Source: Pseudomonadota bacterium (GTDB lineage Bacteria > Pseudomonadota > Gammaproteobacteria > Burkholderiales > Rhodocyclaceae). From it: a stretch of 64,000 nt of DNA. The position numbers were made by a program, and so were the translations under genes. Shown piece by piece: positions 54,562 to 62,968 of the stretch; the stretch's first letter is position 1; every line of letters begins with the position of its first letter. The notes beneath the pieces are model-generated. The model saw only the letters and a program-made list of their open reading frames with translations. It was not told the origin of the DNA and searched no databases. The stretch spans positions 1 to 64,000 of the forward strand of contig JAGTRT010000006.1 in NCBI GenBank assembly GCA_018261895.1, in the 5' to 3' direction.

Positions 54562-55863
54562 TTATCCCAGCCGGGCGATGCGGGATGCGGCGTCGTCCAT
54601 GCGCCGGCGTGTCGCCGCAATACAGGGGGCGAAGCCGTCGGAGAAACCATGGTTTTCGCTGAGCCTGGCAAAGTACGTTTCAGCCAGTTGCAGCGCTACG
54701 CGCCAGGTTTCACCGTCGACCGAAGCGGTCAGCGATACTGGCGGAAGCGTGTTGACGATGGCGCCGCCAGTGCTGGGGGCGAAGCCCATGGGCAGGGCAT
54801 CGTAGGCGGGAGCCAGTTGGTACGGGCGGTTGCTGCCGATGAAGGACAGGTTGCCGGTGTGCATGTCGGTGTTGCCGATGAGCGTGCCGAAGGCCCAGAG
54901 CAGGGCGGCGCCGGCGGTGGCATCGGGATGGACATGGCCCGCAGCGGCGAGGCGGCTGACCAGCTCGGGCCAGGGGGCGGAGGCGTCGCCGATGAATTCG
55001 GCATCGAGTGCACGCAGTGAGACGACGCCCACGCGGCCGAGTTGGCCGATGCGGTCGAAGCGCGGCACTTCCAGAAACCGCTGGCCGGCGAAATCGAAAA
55101 TCCCGGTTTCGACACCCAGTACCGACAGCGCCAGATGCTCAGCGAGCAAAAGGTCGCGCCAACGCTCGGTGACGGGGTTGTCGTCCTGCGCGGTGAACTT
55201 GACCAGGACGTGACCGCGCTCGGTGTAGGCACAGAACTTCGGCTGCTCGCCACCCGCCGACGAGCCGGGCGCTTCGCCGGCACCAGCGGCGCGAGCCAGT
55301 TCTGGATAGTCCGCCGCTCGGTCAGTCGGAAAAGGCGCAGGCATGTCGATGAAGCGGTCGCGCGCCAGCGTGCCGATCAGCAGGTTGCCGACCGCGTCGT
55401 GACCCTGCGCGAGCAGCGCCCGGATGACATCGGCGTCGCGCCAATGCTCCGGGTTGGCCGGCAGGCCGAGACCGGCCGCGTAGATCGAGGCGTAGGCCCG
55501 GCCGAGATAGCCCTGCGGCCGCATGTCGAACAGCCACCACGGTAGCCCGTCGCTATGCAGCGATAGGCCGTCGGCCTGCACCATGACAAATCCCTCCGGG
55601 CGCACCGGGATGAGGGCGCCGATTTCCCGGATCTGCCCCGCCTCGCTGACGCGGAAAACGGGGGCGGTCGCGAAGCCGCGCGTGGTGTCGCGCAGGGCAT
55701 AACGAATAACTGGGCCGGTGCCAATCCGCACGACTTCATCGCCCAGCGCCGCCAGCGCGCGCGACGCCGTTGGCTGGCTAATGCCCGCCTTTTCAACGAG
55801 TTGGCGCGCAGCCATCGGCCCTTGGGCGAGCAGCAGGCGGATCGAGTCGGAATGGCGAGACAT
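54562..55863 (-). CDS. yjjJ: HipA-family serine/threonine kinase, YjjJ type with N-terminal HTH
   Basis: 433-aa solitary HipA-like kinase. Residues 1-55 form a winged-helix-like domain (IRLLLAQGPMAARQLVEKAG, ISQPTASRALAAL), followed by a HipA N-terminal subdomain and the kinase: GGEQPKF P-loop near 208, catalytic FGTLIGNTDMHTGN near 331 and LAPAYDALPMGF metal-binding region. This matches YjjJ/HipH, where the DNA-binding part is in the same chain, unlike HipBA pairs; no separate hipB gene is adjacent. Four TGAATAG-like direct repeats precede the start (55869-55919) and may be its own operator. Kinase target unknown. Confidence 0.9.
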   Translation of the reverse strand: MSRHSDSIRLLLAQGPMAARQLVEKAGISQPTASRALAALGDEVVRIGTGPVIRYALRDTTRGFATAPVFRVSEAGQIREIGALIPVRPEGFVMVQADGLSLHSDGLPWWLFDMRPQGYLGRAYASIYAAGLGLPANPEHWRDADVIRALLAQGHDAVGNLLIGTLARDRFIDMPAPFPTDRAADYPELARAAGAGEAPGSSAGGEQPKFCAYTERGHVLVKFTAQDDNPVTERWRDLLLAEHLALSVLGVETGIFDFAGQRFLEVPRFDRIGQLGRVGVVSLRALDAEFIGDASAPWPELVSRLAAAGHVHPDATAGAALLWAFGTLIGNTDMHTGNLSFIGSNRPYQLAPAYDALPMGFAPSTGGAIVNTLPPVSLTASVDGETWRVALQLAETYFARLSENHGFSDGFAPCIAATRRRMDDAASRIARLG

Positions 55864-55868
55864 AAGCG

Positions 55869-55919
55869 TGAATAGATAAATGAATAGACTGGTGAATGGT
55901 CATTGTAGCCGCTGAATAG
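55869..55919. promoter_or_regulatory. Direct-repeat array (TGAATAG-like, four copies) upstream of yjjJ
   Basis: TGAATAG at 55869, TGAATAG at 55881, TGAATGG at 55893 and TGAATAG at 55913 are in the same orientation, with 12, 12 and 20 bp between starts. They begin 6 bp upstream of the yjjJ start codon and so overlap the likely promoter and leader. Confidence 0.6.
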
Positions 55920-56000
55920 CTTGCCGTCACCCTCATTTCTGCGGCGTTATGGTGCCGTTAGCCCGTGGGAAGACTGAAATTGCCGGAATGCCCCTCTTCC

Positions 56001-56034
56001 ACGGTCAACCGGAAAAATCGCCCAAAATCGAAAT
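56001..56034 (+). repeat. 34-bp dispersed element, copy 10
   Basis: ACGGTCAACCGGAAAAATCG then CCCAAAATCGAAAT. It lies in the divergent region between yjjJ and the binding-protein gene; flanking GTCCTTGG is shared with copy 9. Confidence 0.96.
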
Positions 56035-56100
56035 GTCCTTGGCGCTGAGTCCGGGCGAAAGAGCGCTTCCGGGCTGATGTGCGGCTGGCCTTGCGAGGCA

Positions 56101-56106
56101 TATAAT
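56101..56106 (+). promoter_or_regulatory. Possible -10 box of the binding-protein/hybrid-kinase operon
   Basis: A perfect TATAAT 33 bp before the start codon at 56140. No good -35 box is seen at 16-18 bp upstream, so an activator may be needed. Confidence 0.4.
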
Positions 56107-56139
56107 CCTTGCAAACATAGAGACCATCGGGACTTCAAC

Positions 56140-57195
56140 ATGGACAAGACTGGCGCCTGGAGGGGTCGCTTTGCAGCCCCACTTTATTTTTGTGCGATGG
56201 TGCTGATCTTCTCGGCGCAAGCATCGGCCGAAACGAACGTTCAGCCCGACGGTACGCCGACCCGCATCCTGCATGTCATGAGCTACCACACCCCCTGGCG
56301 CTGGACCGAGGGGCAGCTGGAGGGCTTCAAGTCCGGCCTTGGCGATGTCAAGGCGGAATACAAGGTGTTCGAGTTGGACACAAAGCGCCAGTCGGAGCCC
56401 AAGCAAAAGGCTGAGCGCGCCAAGGCGGCTCGTGCGCTGGTTGAGCAATGGGCGCCACATCTGATCTACACCACCGATGACGACGCTCAGGAACTGGTCA
56501 CCCGGCACTATCTGAATACGCCAATCGTCCAGGTGTTCAGCGGGGTGAACAAGGCGCCGCAGGAGTACGGCTTCGACAAGGCCAACAACGTGACCGGCGT
56601 GGTCGAGCACGAGCATTTCGGTGAATCGGTGCAGTTGCTCAAGCGTCTCGTGCCGGGGGTGAAACGCTTGGTCGTGGTCATTGACGATGCGCCGATGTGG
56701 GGGCCGGTGGTCGAGCGCATGAAGGCGGTAAAGCTGCCGCCGGATGTCAGGATCGTGGGTTGGGAGATGATCCGGACTTACGACGAGTACAAGGCGCGCA
56801 TCAAGGCTTATCCGGAAATGGCGGATGCCATTGCCCTGATCGGCATATTCAACTTCAAGGATGCCGCCGGCAAGAACGTGCCCTACCAGGAAGTGCAGCG
56901 GTGGACTGCGGAAAATTCCTCGCTGCCCGATCTGGGCTTCTGGGTCGACCGAGTGCATCACGGCACGCTGGTCGCCGTGACTGTCTCCGAGCGCGAACAA
57001 GGGCTGGCGGCCGGGCGGCTGGCGCGACAGGTTCTTGTCGATCGCAAATCACCCCGCGACCTGCCCATTCAGCCCACCACCAAGGGGGCGCCGGTCATCA
57101 GCCTGGCCCGCGCCAACAAGCTGGGCATCCGGGTGCATAGCGACTTGCTCCTGTCGACGCAGGTGATTACCCGCTTCGACTGGGACGCCAAATGA
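56140..57195 (+). CDS. Periplasmic ABC-type substrate-binding-like protein, sensor partner
   Basis: 351-aa exported protein with a signal peptide (about 1-31, cleavage after ASA) and a mature part of the PF04392-like periplasmic binding type (RILHVMSYHTPWRWTEGQLE, LIYTTDDDAQELVTRHYLNT, PIVQVFSGVNKAP, GFWVDRVHHGTLVAVTVSE). No permease or ATPase is encoded nearby; its stop overlaps the start of a hybrid kinase (ATGA), so it most likely binds a ligand for that sensor. The ligand cannot be inferred. ATG 56140 is preferred to the longer frame, which lacks a signal peptide at its start. Confidence 0.87.
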   Translation: MDKTGAWRGRFAAPLYFCAMVLIFSAQASAETNVQPDGTPTRILHVMSYHTPWRWTEGQLEGFKSGLGDVKAEYKVFELDTKRQSEPKQKAERAKAARALVEQWAPHLIYTTDDDAQELVTRHYLNTPIVQVFSGVNKAPQEYGFDKANNVTGVVEHEHFGESVQLLKRLVPGVKRLVVVIDDAPMWGPVVERMKAVKLPPDVRIVGWEMIRTYDEYKARIKAYPEMADAIALIGIFNFKDAAGKNVPYQEVQRWTAENSSLPDLGFWVDRVHHGTLVAVTVSEREQGLAAGRLARQVLVDRKSPRDLPIQPTTKGAPVISLARANKLGIRVHSDLLLSTQVITRFDWDAK

Positions 57196-59216
57196 AACAG
57201 GGGCTGCGCGCCAAGGTCTTGCTGACTGCGGGCAGCGTGCTGGTCCTGACGGTGTTTGCCGTGCTGCTGACGGCGGCACATACCTTTTCCCAGGCCTACA
57301 GCAAGGCCGTGGCTGAACGCAGCGTTGCCGTTTCGCATGAGGTGGCCGCCCAATTTGAACGCATTCTGGCCTTGGGCTTGCGTGCCGAGGAAATCATCGG
57401 CTTCGACGATCGGTGCAATGCGGTGGTCGGCAGCCATGAAGATGTGGAAATCGTTGCCGTCTACACGGCAGATGGCAGGGTGCTGTTTCAAAATACCTCG
57501 GGCGTCGGTCGAGAGCGCCTGCCCGAGTTGCCGGCGGTCCGCACTGCCCTCGCTTCGTCCGCCGAACAGCAGTTCACCTTCACGATCCAGGGCCGGGAGT
57601 TTCTGGCCACGCTGAAGCCGGTTGTCGATGCCGCGGGGCAGCCGGTCGCTGCCGTCGTCGTTGCGGCCACGCAGGAAAGCTTTGATCGTCGCCTGACCAG
57701 CTTTGTTTCCAAGGTCCTCGGCGTTGGCGGGCTGTTCATCATTCTCGGCCTGGCCATCCTCTACTGGTCGCTCACCCGCTACGTCATCCAGCCCTTGCTC
57801 AATGTCATCGGTGCCGTAAATAACCTGCGCGAGCAGGATGAGGATGCCCCCGAAACCATTCGCGTCGAGGCAACCGGTGAAGCGCAGGTGCTGGTCGATA
57901 CCTTCAATCGCCTGCTGGCGCAGAAAGCGCAGCAACGCCAGGAATTGTCCCTGGCCAAGGAGTTGGCCGAATCCGCCAGCCGGGCCAAGAGCACCTTCCT
58001 GGCCAACATGAGTCACGAACTTCGAACGCCCATGAACGGCATCATGGGCATGCTGGAGCTTGCGAAACGGCGCATGACCGACCCGAAGGGGGTCGATCAG
58101 CTGGACAAGGCCAAAGGCGCTGCCGATAGCCTGTTGTCCATCCTCAACGACATCCTGGACATTTCGAAGATCGAAGCCGAACGCCTGGTACTGGAAGATG
58201 CGCCCCTGCAGATTGCGGTTGTCATCGAAAACCTCGTCAGCGTCCTCGGCCACAAAGCCGCCGAGAAGGGGCTGACATTCAAATTCGATGTTCCTGCTGA
58301 ACTTTCTCATATGCCACTCATGGGCGATCCCCTGCGCCTCGGGCAGATCCTGTTCAACCTTACAGGGAATGCCATCAAATTCACCGAAAGGGGCAGCATT
58401 ACCCTGCGTGTCCGCAAAGTCGAAGAAACGGCGGATTCCGTTCAGCTCCGTTTCGAGATCATCGACACCGGCATCGGCATCACGCCCGATGTGCTGGATC
58501 GACTGTTCCGCTCCTTCGAGCAGGCCGATAACAGCACGACTCGAAAGTACGGGGGCACCGGGCTGGGGCTGGCCATCAGCAAGCGGCTGGCGCAGCAGAT
58601 GGGTGGCGAGATCGGCGTCGAGAGCACGCCCGGCGTCGGCAGCACGTTCGTGTTTGTTTGCCGCCTGCGGCGGCGCGAACACGGCGCCGTTCAGGCAGTT
58701 GATACTCCTTCCTTGCGTTCAGCCGAAGAACGCCTCCGGGAAGCCCATCTCGGCGCCCGCATCCTTCTCGCGGAAGACGAGCCGATCAACCAGGAAGTAT
58801 CCCGGGGGTTGCTGGAGACTGCCGGTCTGGCTGTCGATATCGCCGAGGATGGCCAGCAGGCGCTCGCCCTGGCCCGCCAACAATCGTACGCACTGATCCT
58901 GATGGACATGCAAATGCCGATTCTGAACGGCATCGACGCCACAAAAGCCATTCGCGCCAGCTCGCTGAACACAACGACGCCGATTCTGGCGATGACGGCC
59001 AATGCGTTTGAGGAGGATCGCAACACCTGTCTCGGCGTTGGCATGAACGACTACATCGCCAAACCGGTTGATCCGGACGGGCTGTACGAAAAGCTGCTGA
59101 AATGGCTGGGGCACCCCGTCATCGAGAGACCGCTTGATGATGACTTCTCCCGGCGGCCAACCGCTAACGAGAAGGGCGGCCCGGATTCGGTCGCGGCCAT
59201 TTCAACCAGCCTTTGA
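57192..59216 (+). CDS. Hybrid sensor histidine kinase with C-terminal receiver
   Basis: 674-aa membrane kinase: TM (7-30), periplasmic domain (~31-172), TM (~173-195), HAMP, HisKA with [16 protein letters not shown] (His near 272), HATPase ([20 protein letters not shown]) and receiver (from ~522; acceptor in LILMDMQMP near 571, GMNDYIAKPV). The final 30 residues are a low-complexity tail. It is translationally coupled to the binding protein upstream. No output regulator adjoins it. The stop codon A is the first base of a 34-bp element. Confidence 0.93.
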   Translation: MKQGLRAKVLLTAGSVLVLTVFAVLLTAAHTFSQAYSKAVAERSVAVSHEVAAQFERILALGLRAEEIIGFDDRCNAVVGSHEDVEIVAVYTADGRVLFQNTSGVGRERLPELPAVRTALASSAEQQFTFTIQGREFLATLKPVVDAAGQPVAAVVVAATQESFDRRLTSFVSKVLGVGGLFIILGLAILYWSLTRYVIQPLLNVIGAVNNLREQDEDAPETIRVEATGEAQVLVDTFNRLLAQKAQQRQELSLAKELAESASRAKSTFLANMSHELRTPMNGIMGMLELAKRRMTDPKGVDQLDKAKGAADSLLSILNDILDISKIEAERLVLEDAPLQIAVVIENLVSVLGHKAAEKGLTFKFDVPAELSHMPLMGDPLRLGQILFNLTGNAIKFTERGSITLRVRKVEETADSVQLRFEIIDTGIGITPDVLDRLFRSFEQADNSTTRKYGGTGLGLAISKRLAQQMGGEIGVESTPGVGSTFVFVCRLRRREHGAVQAVDTPSLRSAEERLREAHLGARILLAEDEPINQEVSRGLLETAGLAVDIAEDGQQALALARQQSYALILMDMQMPILNGIDATKAIRASSLNTTTPILAMTANAFEEDRNTCLGVGMNDYIAKPVDPDGLYEKLLKWLGHPVIERPLDDDFSRRPTANEKGGPDSVAAISTSL

Positions 59217-59249
59217 CGGTCTACCGGAAAAAACGCCCAAATCTGAAAT
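59216..59249 (+). repeat. 34-bp dispersed element, copy 11 (touches a stop codon)
   Basis: ACGGTCTACCGGAAAAAACG then CCCAAATCTGAAAT, two or three changes from consensus. Its first base is the last base of the TGA stop of the hybrid kinase. Confidence 0.9.
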
Positions 59250-59307
59250 GTTGAAAGCGCTGCCAATCGCCCGCCGAATTGCTGGTTGAGCGGGGGCCGG
59301 GCGCGAG

Positions 59308-60210
59308 TCAGCGTTCGCCGGTCAGTGCCGCGCGCAGAAGGTCGATGAAGGCCGTGGTGCGGGTGGGGATGAGGCGGCGGCCGGGGGTGACGCACCAGAT
59401 GGTGACGGTGGGCAGCGACCAGTCGGGGAGAATGCGCTGGAGCAGGCCGCGTTCGACCCAGGGGCGGGCGAGCCGGTCGTCGAGGCCGACGATGCCGAGG
59501 CCATGCCCAGCCATTTCGCGTTGCAGGCCGGGGGAGTTGGCGGCGAGCGGGCCGGTGGGCAGGCCTTCCCATTGTTCGTTGCCGCGCGACAGGCGCCAGG
59601 GCAGGGCGTCGCCGTTGCCGCCGATCAGTTGCAGGGCGACGTGGTCGAGCAATTCGGGCGGTGTGGCCGGCTCGCCGTAGCGCTTGAGGTAGGCCGGGCT
59701 GGCGTAGAGGCCGTTGCCCATTTCGCAGAGCTTGCGGGCGACCAGCGTGGCGTCGTCGGGCAGGCGGGCGGCGGCGCGTATGGCGAGGTCGAAGCGCTCG
59801 GCCAGGAGGTCGACGCGGCGCGGCGAAAGGTCGAGTTCGAGCCGCACATCAGGGTAGCGCGCGGCGTAGTCGAGGAGCAGCGGGGTGAGGTCGAGCTCGC
59901 GGAAATCAGGTGGCATGGAGACGCGCAGAACGCCGCGCGGCGTGCCCTGGCGGGTCTGGGCAATGGCCGCGGCAGCCTCGGTTTCTTCCTGCAGGCGGCG
60001 GGCATGGTCGAGGATGCGCTCGCCGAATTCGGTGATGGCCAGGCGGCGCGTGCTGCGCGTCAGCAGCCGTTCGCCGAGGCGGGTTTCGAGCGCGCCGATG
60101 CGCCGCGACAGTGTCGATTTGGGCAGCCCGACGCGCTCGGCGGCGCGGGCGAAGCTGCCGCTGTCCATGACGTGGGCGAAGAGGATGAGGTCGTTGGCGT
60201 CGAGTTCCAT
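59308..60210 (-). CDS. LysR-family transcriptional regulator
   Basis: 300-aa LTTR: N-terminal winged HTH (FAHVMDSGSFARAAERVGLP, KSTLSRRIGALETRLGERLL) and a substrate-binding domain (GVLRVSMPPDFRELDLTPLL). It is divergent from azoR with a shared 151-bp promoter region containing GTTCCAT-N2-ATGGAAC, so it most likely controls azoR and the pirin gene. The inducer is unknown; quinones or electrophiles are plausible for this arrangement (inference). Confidence 0.93.
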   Translation of the reverse strand: MELDANDLILFAHVMDSGSFARAAERVGLPKSTLSRRIGALETRLGERLLTRSTRRLAITEFGERILDHARRLQEETEAAAAIAQTRQGTPRGVLRVSMPPDFRELDLTPLLLDYAARYPDVRLELDLSPRRVDLLAERFDLAIRAAARLPDDATLVARKLCEMGNGLYASPAYLKRYGEPATPPELLDHVALQLIGGNGDALPWRLSRGNEQWEGLPTGPLAANSPGLQREMAGHGLGIVGLDDRLARPWVERGLLQRILPDWSLPTVTIWCVTPGRRLIPTRTTAFIDLLRAALTGER

Positions 60211-60217
60211 GTTTATT

Positions 60218-60233
60218 GTTCCATTGATGGAAC
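60218..60233. promoter_or_regulatory. Probable LysR operator between the regulator and azoR
   Basis: GTTCCAT-TG-ATGGAAC, a perfect 7-bp inverted repeat 8 bp upstream of the LysR start codon and in the divergent promoter region. It contains a T-N11-A-compatible core, typical of LTTR sites. Confidence 0.65.
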
Positions 60234-60361
60234 GATGATACCCATTTTGACGGCTTCCGGTGCCGAATTTGCGTCAATAGAATGGGCTCCATGGTGACGG
60301 CGCGATTGAGTCTCAAGCCAATGCCGAACCGAACCAACCCGACCTCAACGGAGAAACCATC

Positions 60362-60961
60362 ATGAAGATCCTGCAAATCAACGCCAGCGCCCGTTCTGCC
60401 GGCGCCAATTCCACCCGCCTCGCCGACACCATCACGGCCCGCCTTGTGGCGCGCAACCCCGGCGCCACGGTCGAACTGCGCGACCTGGCCAGCCATCCGC
60501 ACCCGGTGCTCGACGAGCCGGCCCTCGGCGCGCTCTTCACCCCGGCCGAGCAGCGCACGCCGGAACAGGCCGCCCGCGTCGCGCTCGACGATGCCCTCAT
60601 CGCCCAGGTGCAGGCCGTCGACGTGATCGTGCTCGGCGTGCCGATGTACAACTTCGGCGTGCCCGTGCAGTTGAAGACCTGGATCGACGCCATCGCCCGC
60701 GCCGGCGTCACCTTCCGCTACACCGCCAACGGGCCGGAAGGGCTGCTCAAGGGCAAGAAGGTGTATGTCGCGCTGGCCCGTGGTGGCCTCTACCGCGACA
60801 CCCCGGCCGATTCGCAGACGCCGTATCTGAAGAGCGTGCTCGCCTTCCTCGGCATGACCGACGTCGAGTTCATCTTCGCCGAAGGCCTGGCGATGGGTGC
60901 CGACTCCGCCAGCAAGGCCTTTGCCGAAGCCGAGGCACGTATCGACGAAGTCGTGGTCTGA
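60362..60961 (+). CDS. azoR: FMN-dependent NADH-azoreductase
   Basis: 199-aa flavodoxin-fold enzyme that reduces azo dyes and quinones with NAD(P)H. Family motifs: [20 protein letters not shown] at the N-terminus, [20 protein letters not shown] near residue 91 (FMN loop) and ARGGLY near 140. ATG 60362 has GGAG upstream. It is followed after 51 bp by a pirin gene on the same strand, and the divergent LysR gene is a likely regulator. A role in quinone or electrophile detoxification is inferred. Confidence 0.95.
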   Translation: MKILQINASARSAGANSTRLADTITARLVARNPGATVELRDLASHPHPVLDEPALGALFTPAEQRTPEQAARVALDDALIAQVQAVDVIVLGVPMYNFGVPVQLKTWIDAIARAGVTFRYTANGPEGLLKGKKVYVALARGGLYRDTPADSQTPYLKSVLAFLGMTDVEFIFAEGLAMGADSASKAFAEAEARIDEVVV

Positions 60962-61012
60962 TAGCCTGTCAGGCCAACACTCATCACCCCAACCCCACTG
61001 GAGACTGATGCC

Positions 61013-61894
61013 ATGACCGCAACCCAATCCACCAACCTGCAAAGCCGCCGCGTCGAGCGACTGGTCCAGGGCATGCCGACCTCGGACGGCGCCGGGGTGC
61101 GCCTGACCCGCGTGCTCACGCAAAACCTGCAACGCCGGCTCGACCCCTTCCTGATGCTCGACGCCTTCCGCAACGAGAATCCGGAGGACTACATCGGCGG
61201 CTTCCCCGATCACCCGCACCGCGGCTTCGAAACCGTCACCTACATGCTGGCTGGGCGCATGCGCCACCACGACAGCGCCGGCAACGCCGGCCTGCTCGGG
61301 CCGGGCAGCGCGCAGTGGATGTCGGCGGGCAGCGGCCTCGTCCATTCCGAACTGCCGGAACAGGAAGAAGGGCTGATGGAAGGCTTCCAGCTCTGGCTAA
61401 ACCTGCCGGCGCGCGACAAGATGATGGCGCCCAGCTACCGCGACATCCCGGCGGAGAGCATTCCCGAGGCCACCACGGCCGACGGCGTGCGCGTGCGCAT
61501 CATCGCCGGCAGCAGCCAGGGCGTGGCCGGCGCGGTCCAGCGCGAAGCGACGCAGCCGCTCTACCTCGACGTGCATCTGCCGGCCGGTGGCCGCTTTGCG
61601 CAGGCCATCCCGGCCGGGCACAACGCCTTCGTCTACGTCTATCGCGGCAGCGTGGACGTCGGCGGCACGGCGGTGGACGACCGCTACATGGCCATCCTCG
61701 CCAACGACGGCGGCGAGGGCGTCGTGCTGTCCGCCACTGAAGACGCCCGTGCCCTGATCATCGCCGGCCAGCCGCTGGGCGAACCCATCGCCCAGTACGG
61801 CCCCTTCGTCATGAACACCGGCGCCGAAATCGAGCAGGCCCTGCGCGACTACCGCGACGGCAAGTTCGAGGCAAATGCCGTGCAGTCCTTGTGA
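61013..61894 (+). CDS. Pirin family protein (first)
   Basis: 293-aa bicupin. N-terminal cupin with the metal ligands in DHPHRGFETVTYML near residue 62, and GSGLVHSELPEQEEG carrying further His/Glu ligands; the C-terminal cupin begins near PLYLDVHLPAGGRF. Pirins are metal-binding cupins, some with quercetin 2,3-dioxygenase activity. It probably forms an operon with azoR. A REP-like repeat follows before the DedA gene. A second, divergent pirin is encoded at 62965. Confidence 0.92.
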   Translation: MTATQSTNLQSRRVERLVQGMPTSDGAGVRLTRVLTQNLQRRLDPFLMLDAFRNENPEDYIGGFPDHPHRGFETVTYMLAGRMRHHDSAGNAGLLGPGSAQWMSAGSGLVHSELPEQEEGLMEGFQLWLNLPARDKMMAPSYRDIPAESIPEATTADGVRVRIIAGSSQGVAGAVQREATQPLYLDVHLPAGGRFAQAIPAGHNAFVYVYRGSVDVGGTAVDDRYMAILANDGGEGVVLSATEDARALIIAGQPLGEPIAQYGPFVMNTGAEIEQALRDYRDGKFEANAVQSL

Positions 61895-61947
61895 ACCAAC
61901 GGGCGGGGCCGGGGTCGTACACCGGTTCCCGCAAACAATTCAGAGAT

Positions 61948-62013
61948 GTCATTCCCGCGAAAGCGGGAATCCAGAAAATCAACGAACTGGATCCCCGCCT
62001 GCGCGGGGATGAC
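61948..62013. repeat. REP-like paired inverted repeat, copy 2
   Basis: ATTCCCGC-GAAA-GCGGGAAT and ATCCCCGC-CTGC-GCGGGGAT, bounded by GTC and GAC. Same type as 184-235 but with a longer spacer. It ends 22 bp upstream of the DedA-rhodanese start. Confidence 0.85.
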
Positions 62014-62035
62014 CAATTAATCAGCACTTGCCGCC

Positions 62036-62968
62036 ATGGACCTCTCCCAGATTGCCGAATCCCTTCAGCGTGACGCCGTCTGGGTCGTGTTCCTCAACGT
62101 CCTCGCCCAGCAGGGCGGCCTGCCGGTGCCGGCGGTGCCGACGCTGCTGCTGGCCGGCAGTCTCGCCCTGTCCTCCGGGCAACTGGCCGCCATGCTCGGC
62201 GCCGCCATCGTCGCCTCGGTGCTGGCCGACGCCGTGTGGTACCTCGCCGGGCGGGCGTTCGGCTACCGCGTGCTGGCCGGGCTGTGCCGGCTGTCGATCA
62301 ACCCGGCCTCCTGCGTCAGCCAGACCGAGTCGCGTTTCGTGCGCTGGGGCCTAAGCTCGCTGGTCATCGCCAAGTTCGTGCCCGGCTTTTCCACCGTCGC
62401 GCCGCCCATCGCCGGCGCCCTGCGCATGAGCCCGACCGGCTTCGTGCTGGCCGCGGCCGCCGGTGCCGCGCTATGGGCCGGCTTGGCGCTGCTCACCGGC
62501 TGGGTGCTGCGCAGCGAAGTGCAGGCGGTGATCGCCGCGCTCGACCGCAACATCGGCAGCGCGCTCATCGTCGTCGCCGGCGTCGCGGCCCTCTGGCTGG
62601 GCTGGAAGCTGTGGCAGAAATACCGCTTCCGCCGCCTCTCGGCCGTGCCGCACATCACCATCGGCGAACTGCTCGCCGAGCTTGAATCCGAGCAGCCGCC
62701 GCTCGTGCTCGATCTGCGCGGCCCGACCATGGTCGTCGAAACCGGGCCCATCCCCGACGCCGTTCCCGCCGAGCATGACCGGCTGTTCGACGCCGTCGGC
62801 GCCTGGCCCAAACATCAGCCCATCGTTACCCTGTGCAATTGCCCGGAAGACGCCGGCGCCATCCAGGCCGCCCATCGCCTGATCGAAGCCGGCTACCGCT
62901 CGGTGCGCCCGCTGCTCGGCGGCTACGAAGCGTGGCTGGGTGGCCAAACCGCGAAGGAGTCCGCATGA
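62036..62968 (+). CDS. DedA/SNARE-associated membrane protein fused to a rhodanese domain
   Basis: 310-aa protein. About residues 1-195 are a DedA-family membrane domain (GGLPVPAVPTLLLAGSLA, FVRWGLSSLVIAKFVPGFSTVAPPIAG with the conserved F-x-P-G-x-R/S-like re-entrant loop, and a last TM with WLGWKLWQKYRFRR). Residues ~205-305 are rhodanese-like (VLDLRG, IVTLCNCPEDAGAIQAA, GYRSVRPLLGGYEAW) with the putative active cysteine in the LCNCPED loop. This DedA-rhodanese arrangement is known in proteobacteria. It overlaps the second pirin gene by 4 bp. Confidence 0.9.
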   Translation: MDLSQIAESLQRDAVWVVFLNVLAQQGGLPVPAVPTLLLAGSLALSSGQLAAMLGAAIVASVLADAVWYLAGRAFGYRVLAGLCRLSINPASCVSQTESRFVRWGLSSLVIAKFVPGFSTVAPPIAGALRMSPTGFVLAAAAGAALWAGLALLTGWVLRSEVQAVIAALDRNIGSALIVVAGVAALWLGWKLWQKYRFRRLSAVPHITIGELLAELESEQPPLVLDLRGPTMVVETGPIPDAVPAEHDRLFDAVGAWPKHQPIVTLCNCPEDAGAIQAAHRLIEAGYRSVRPLLGGYEAWLGGQTAKESA

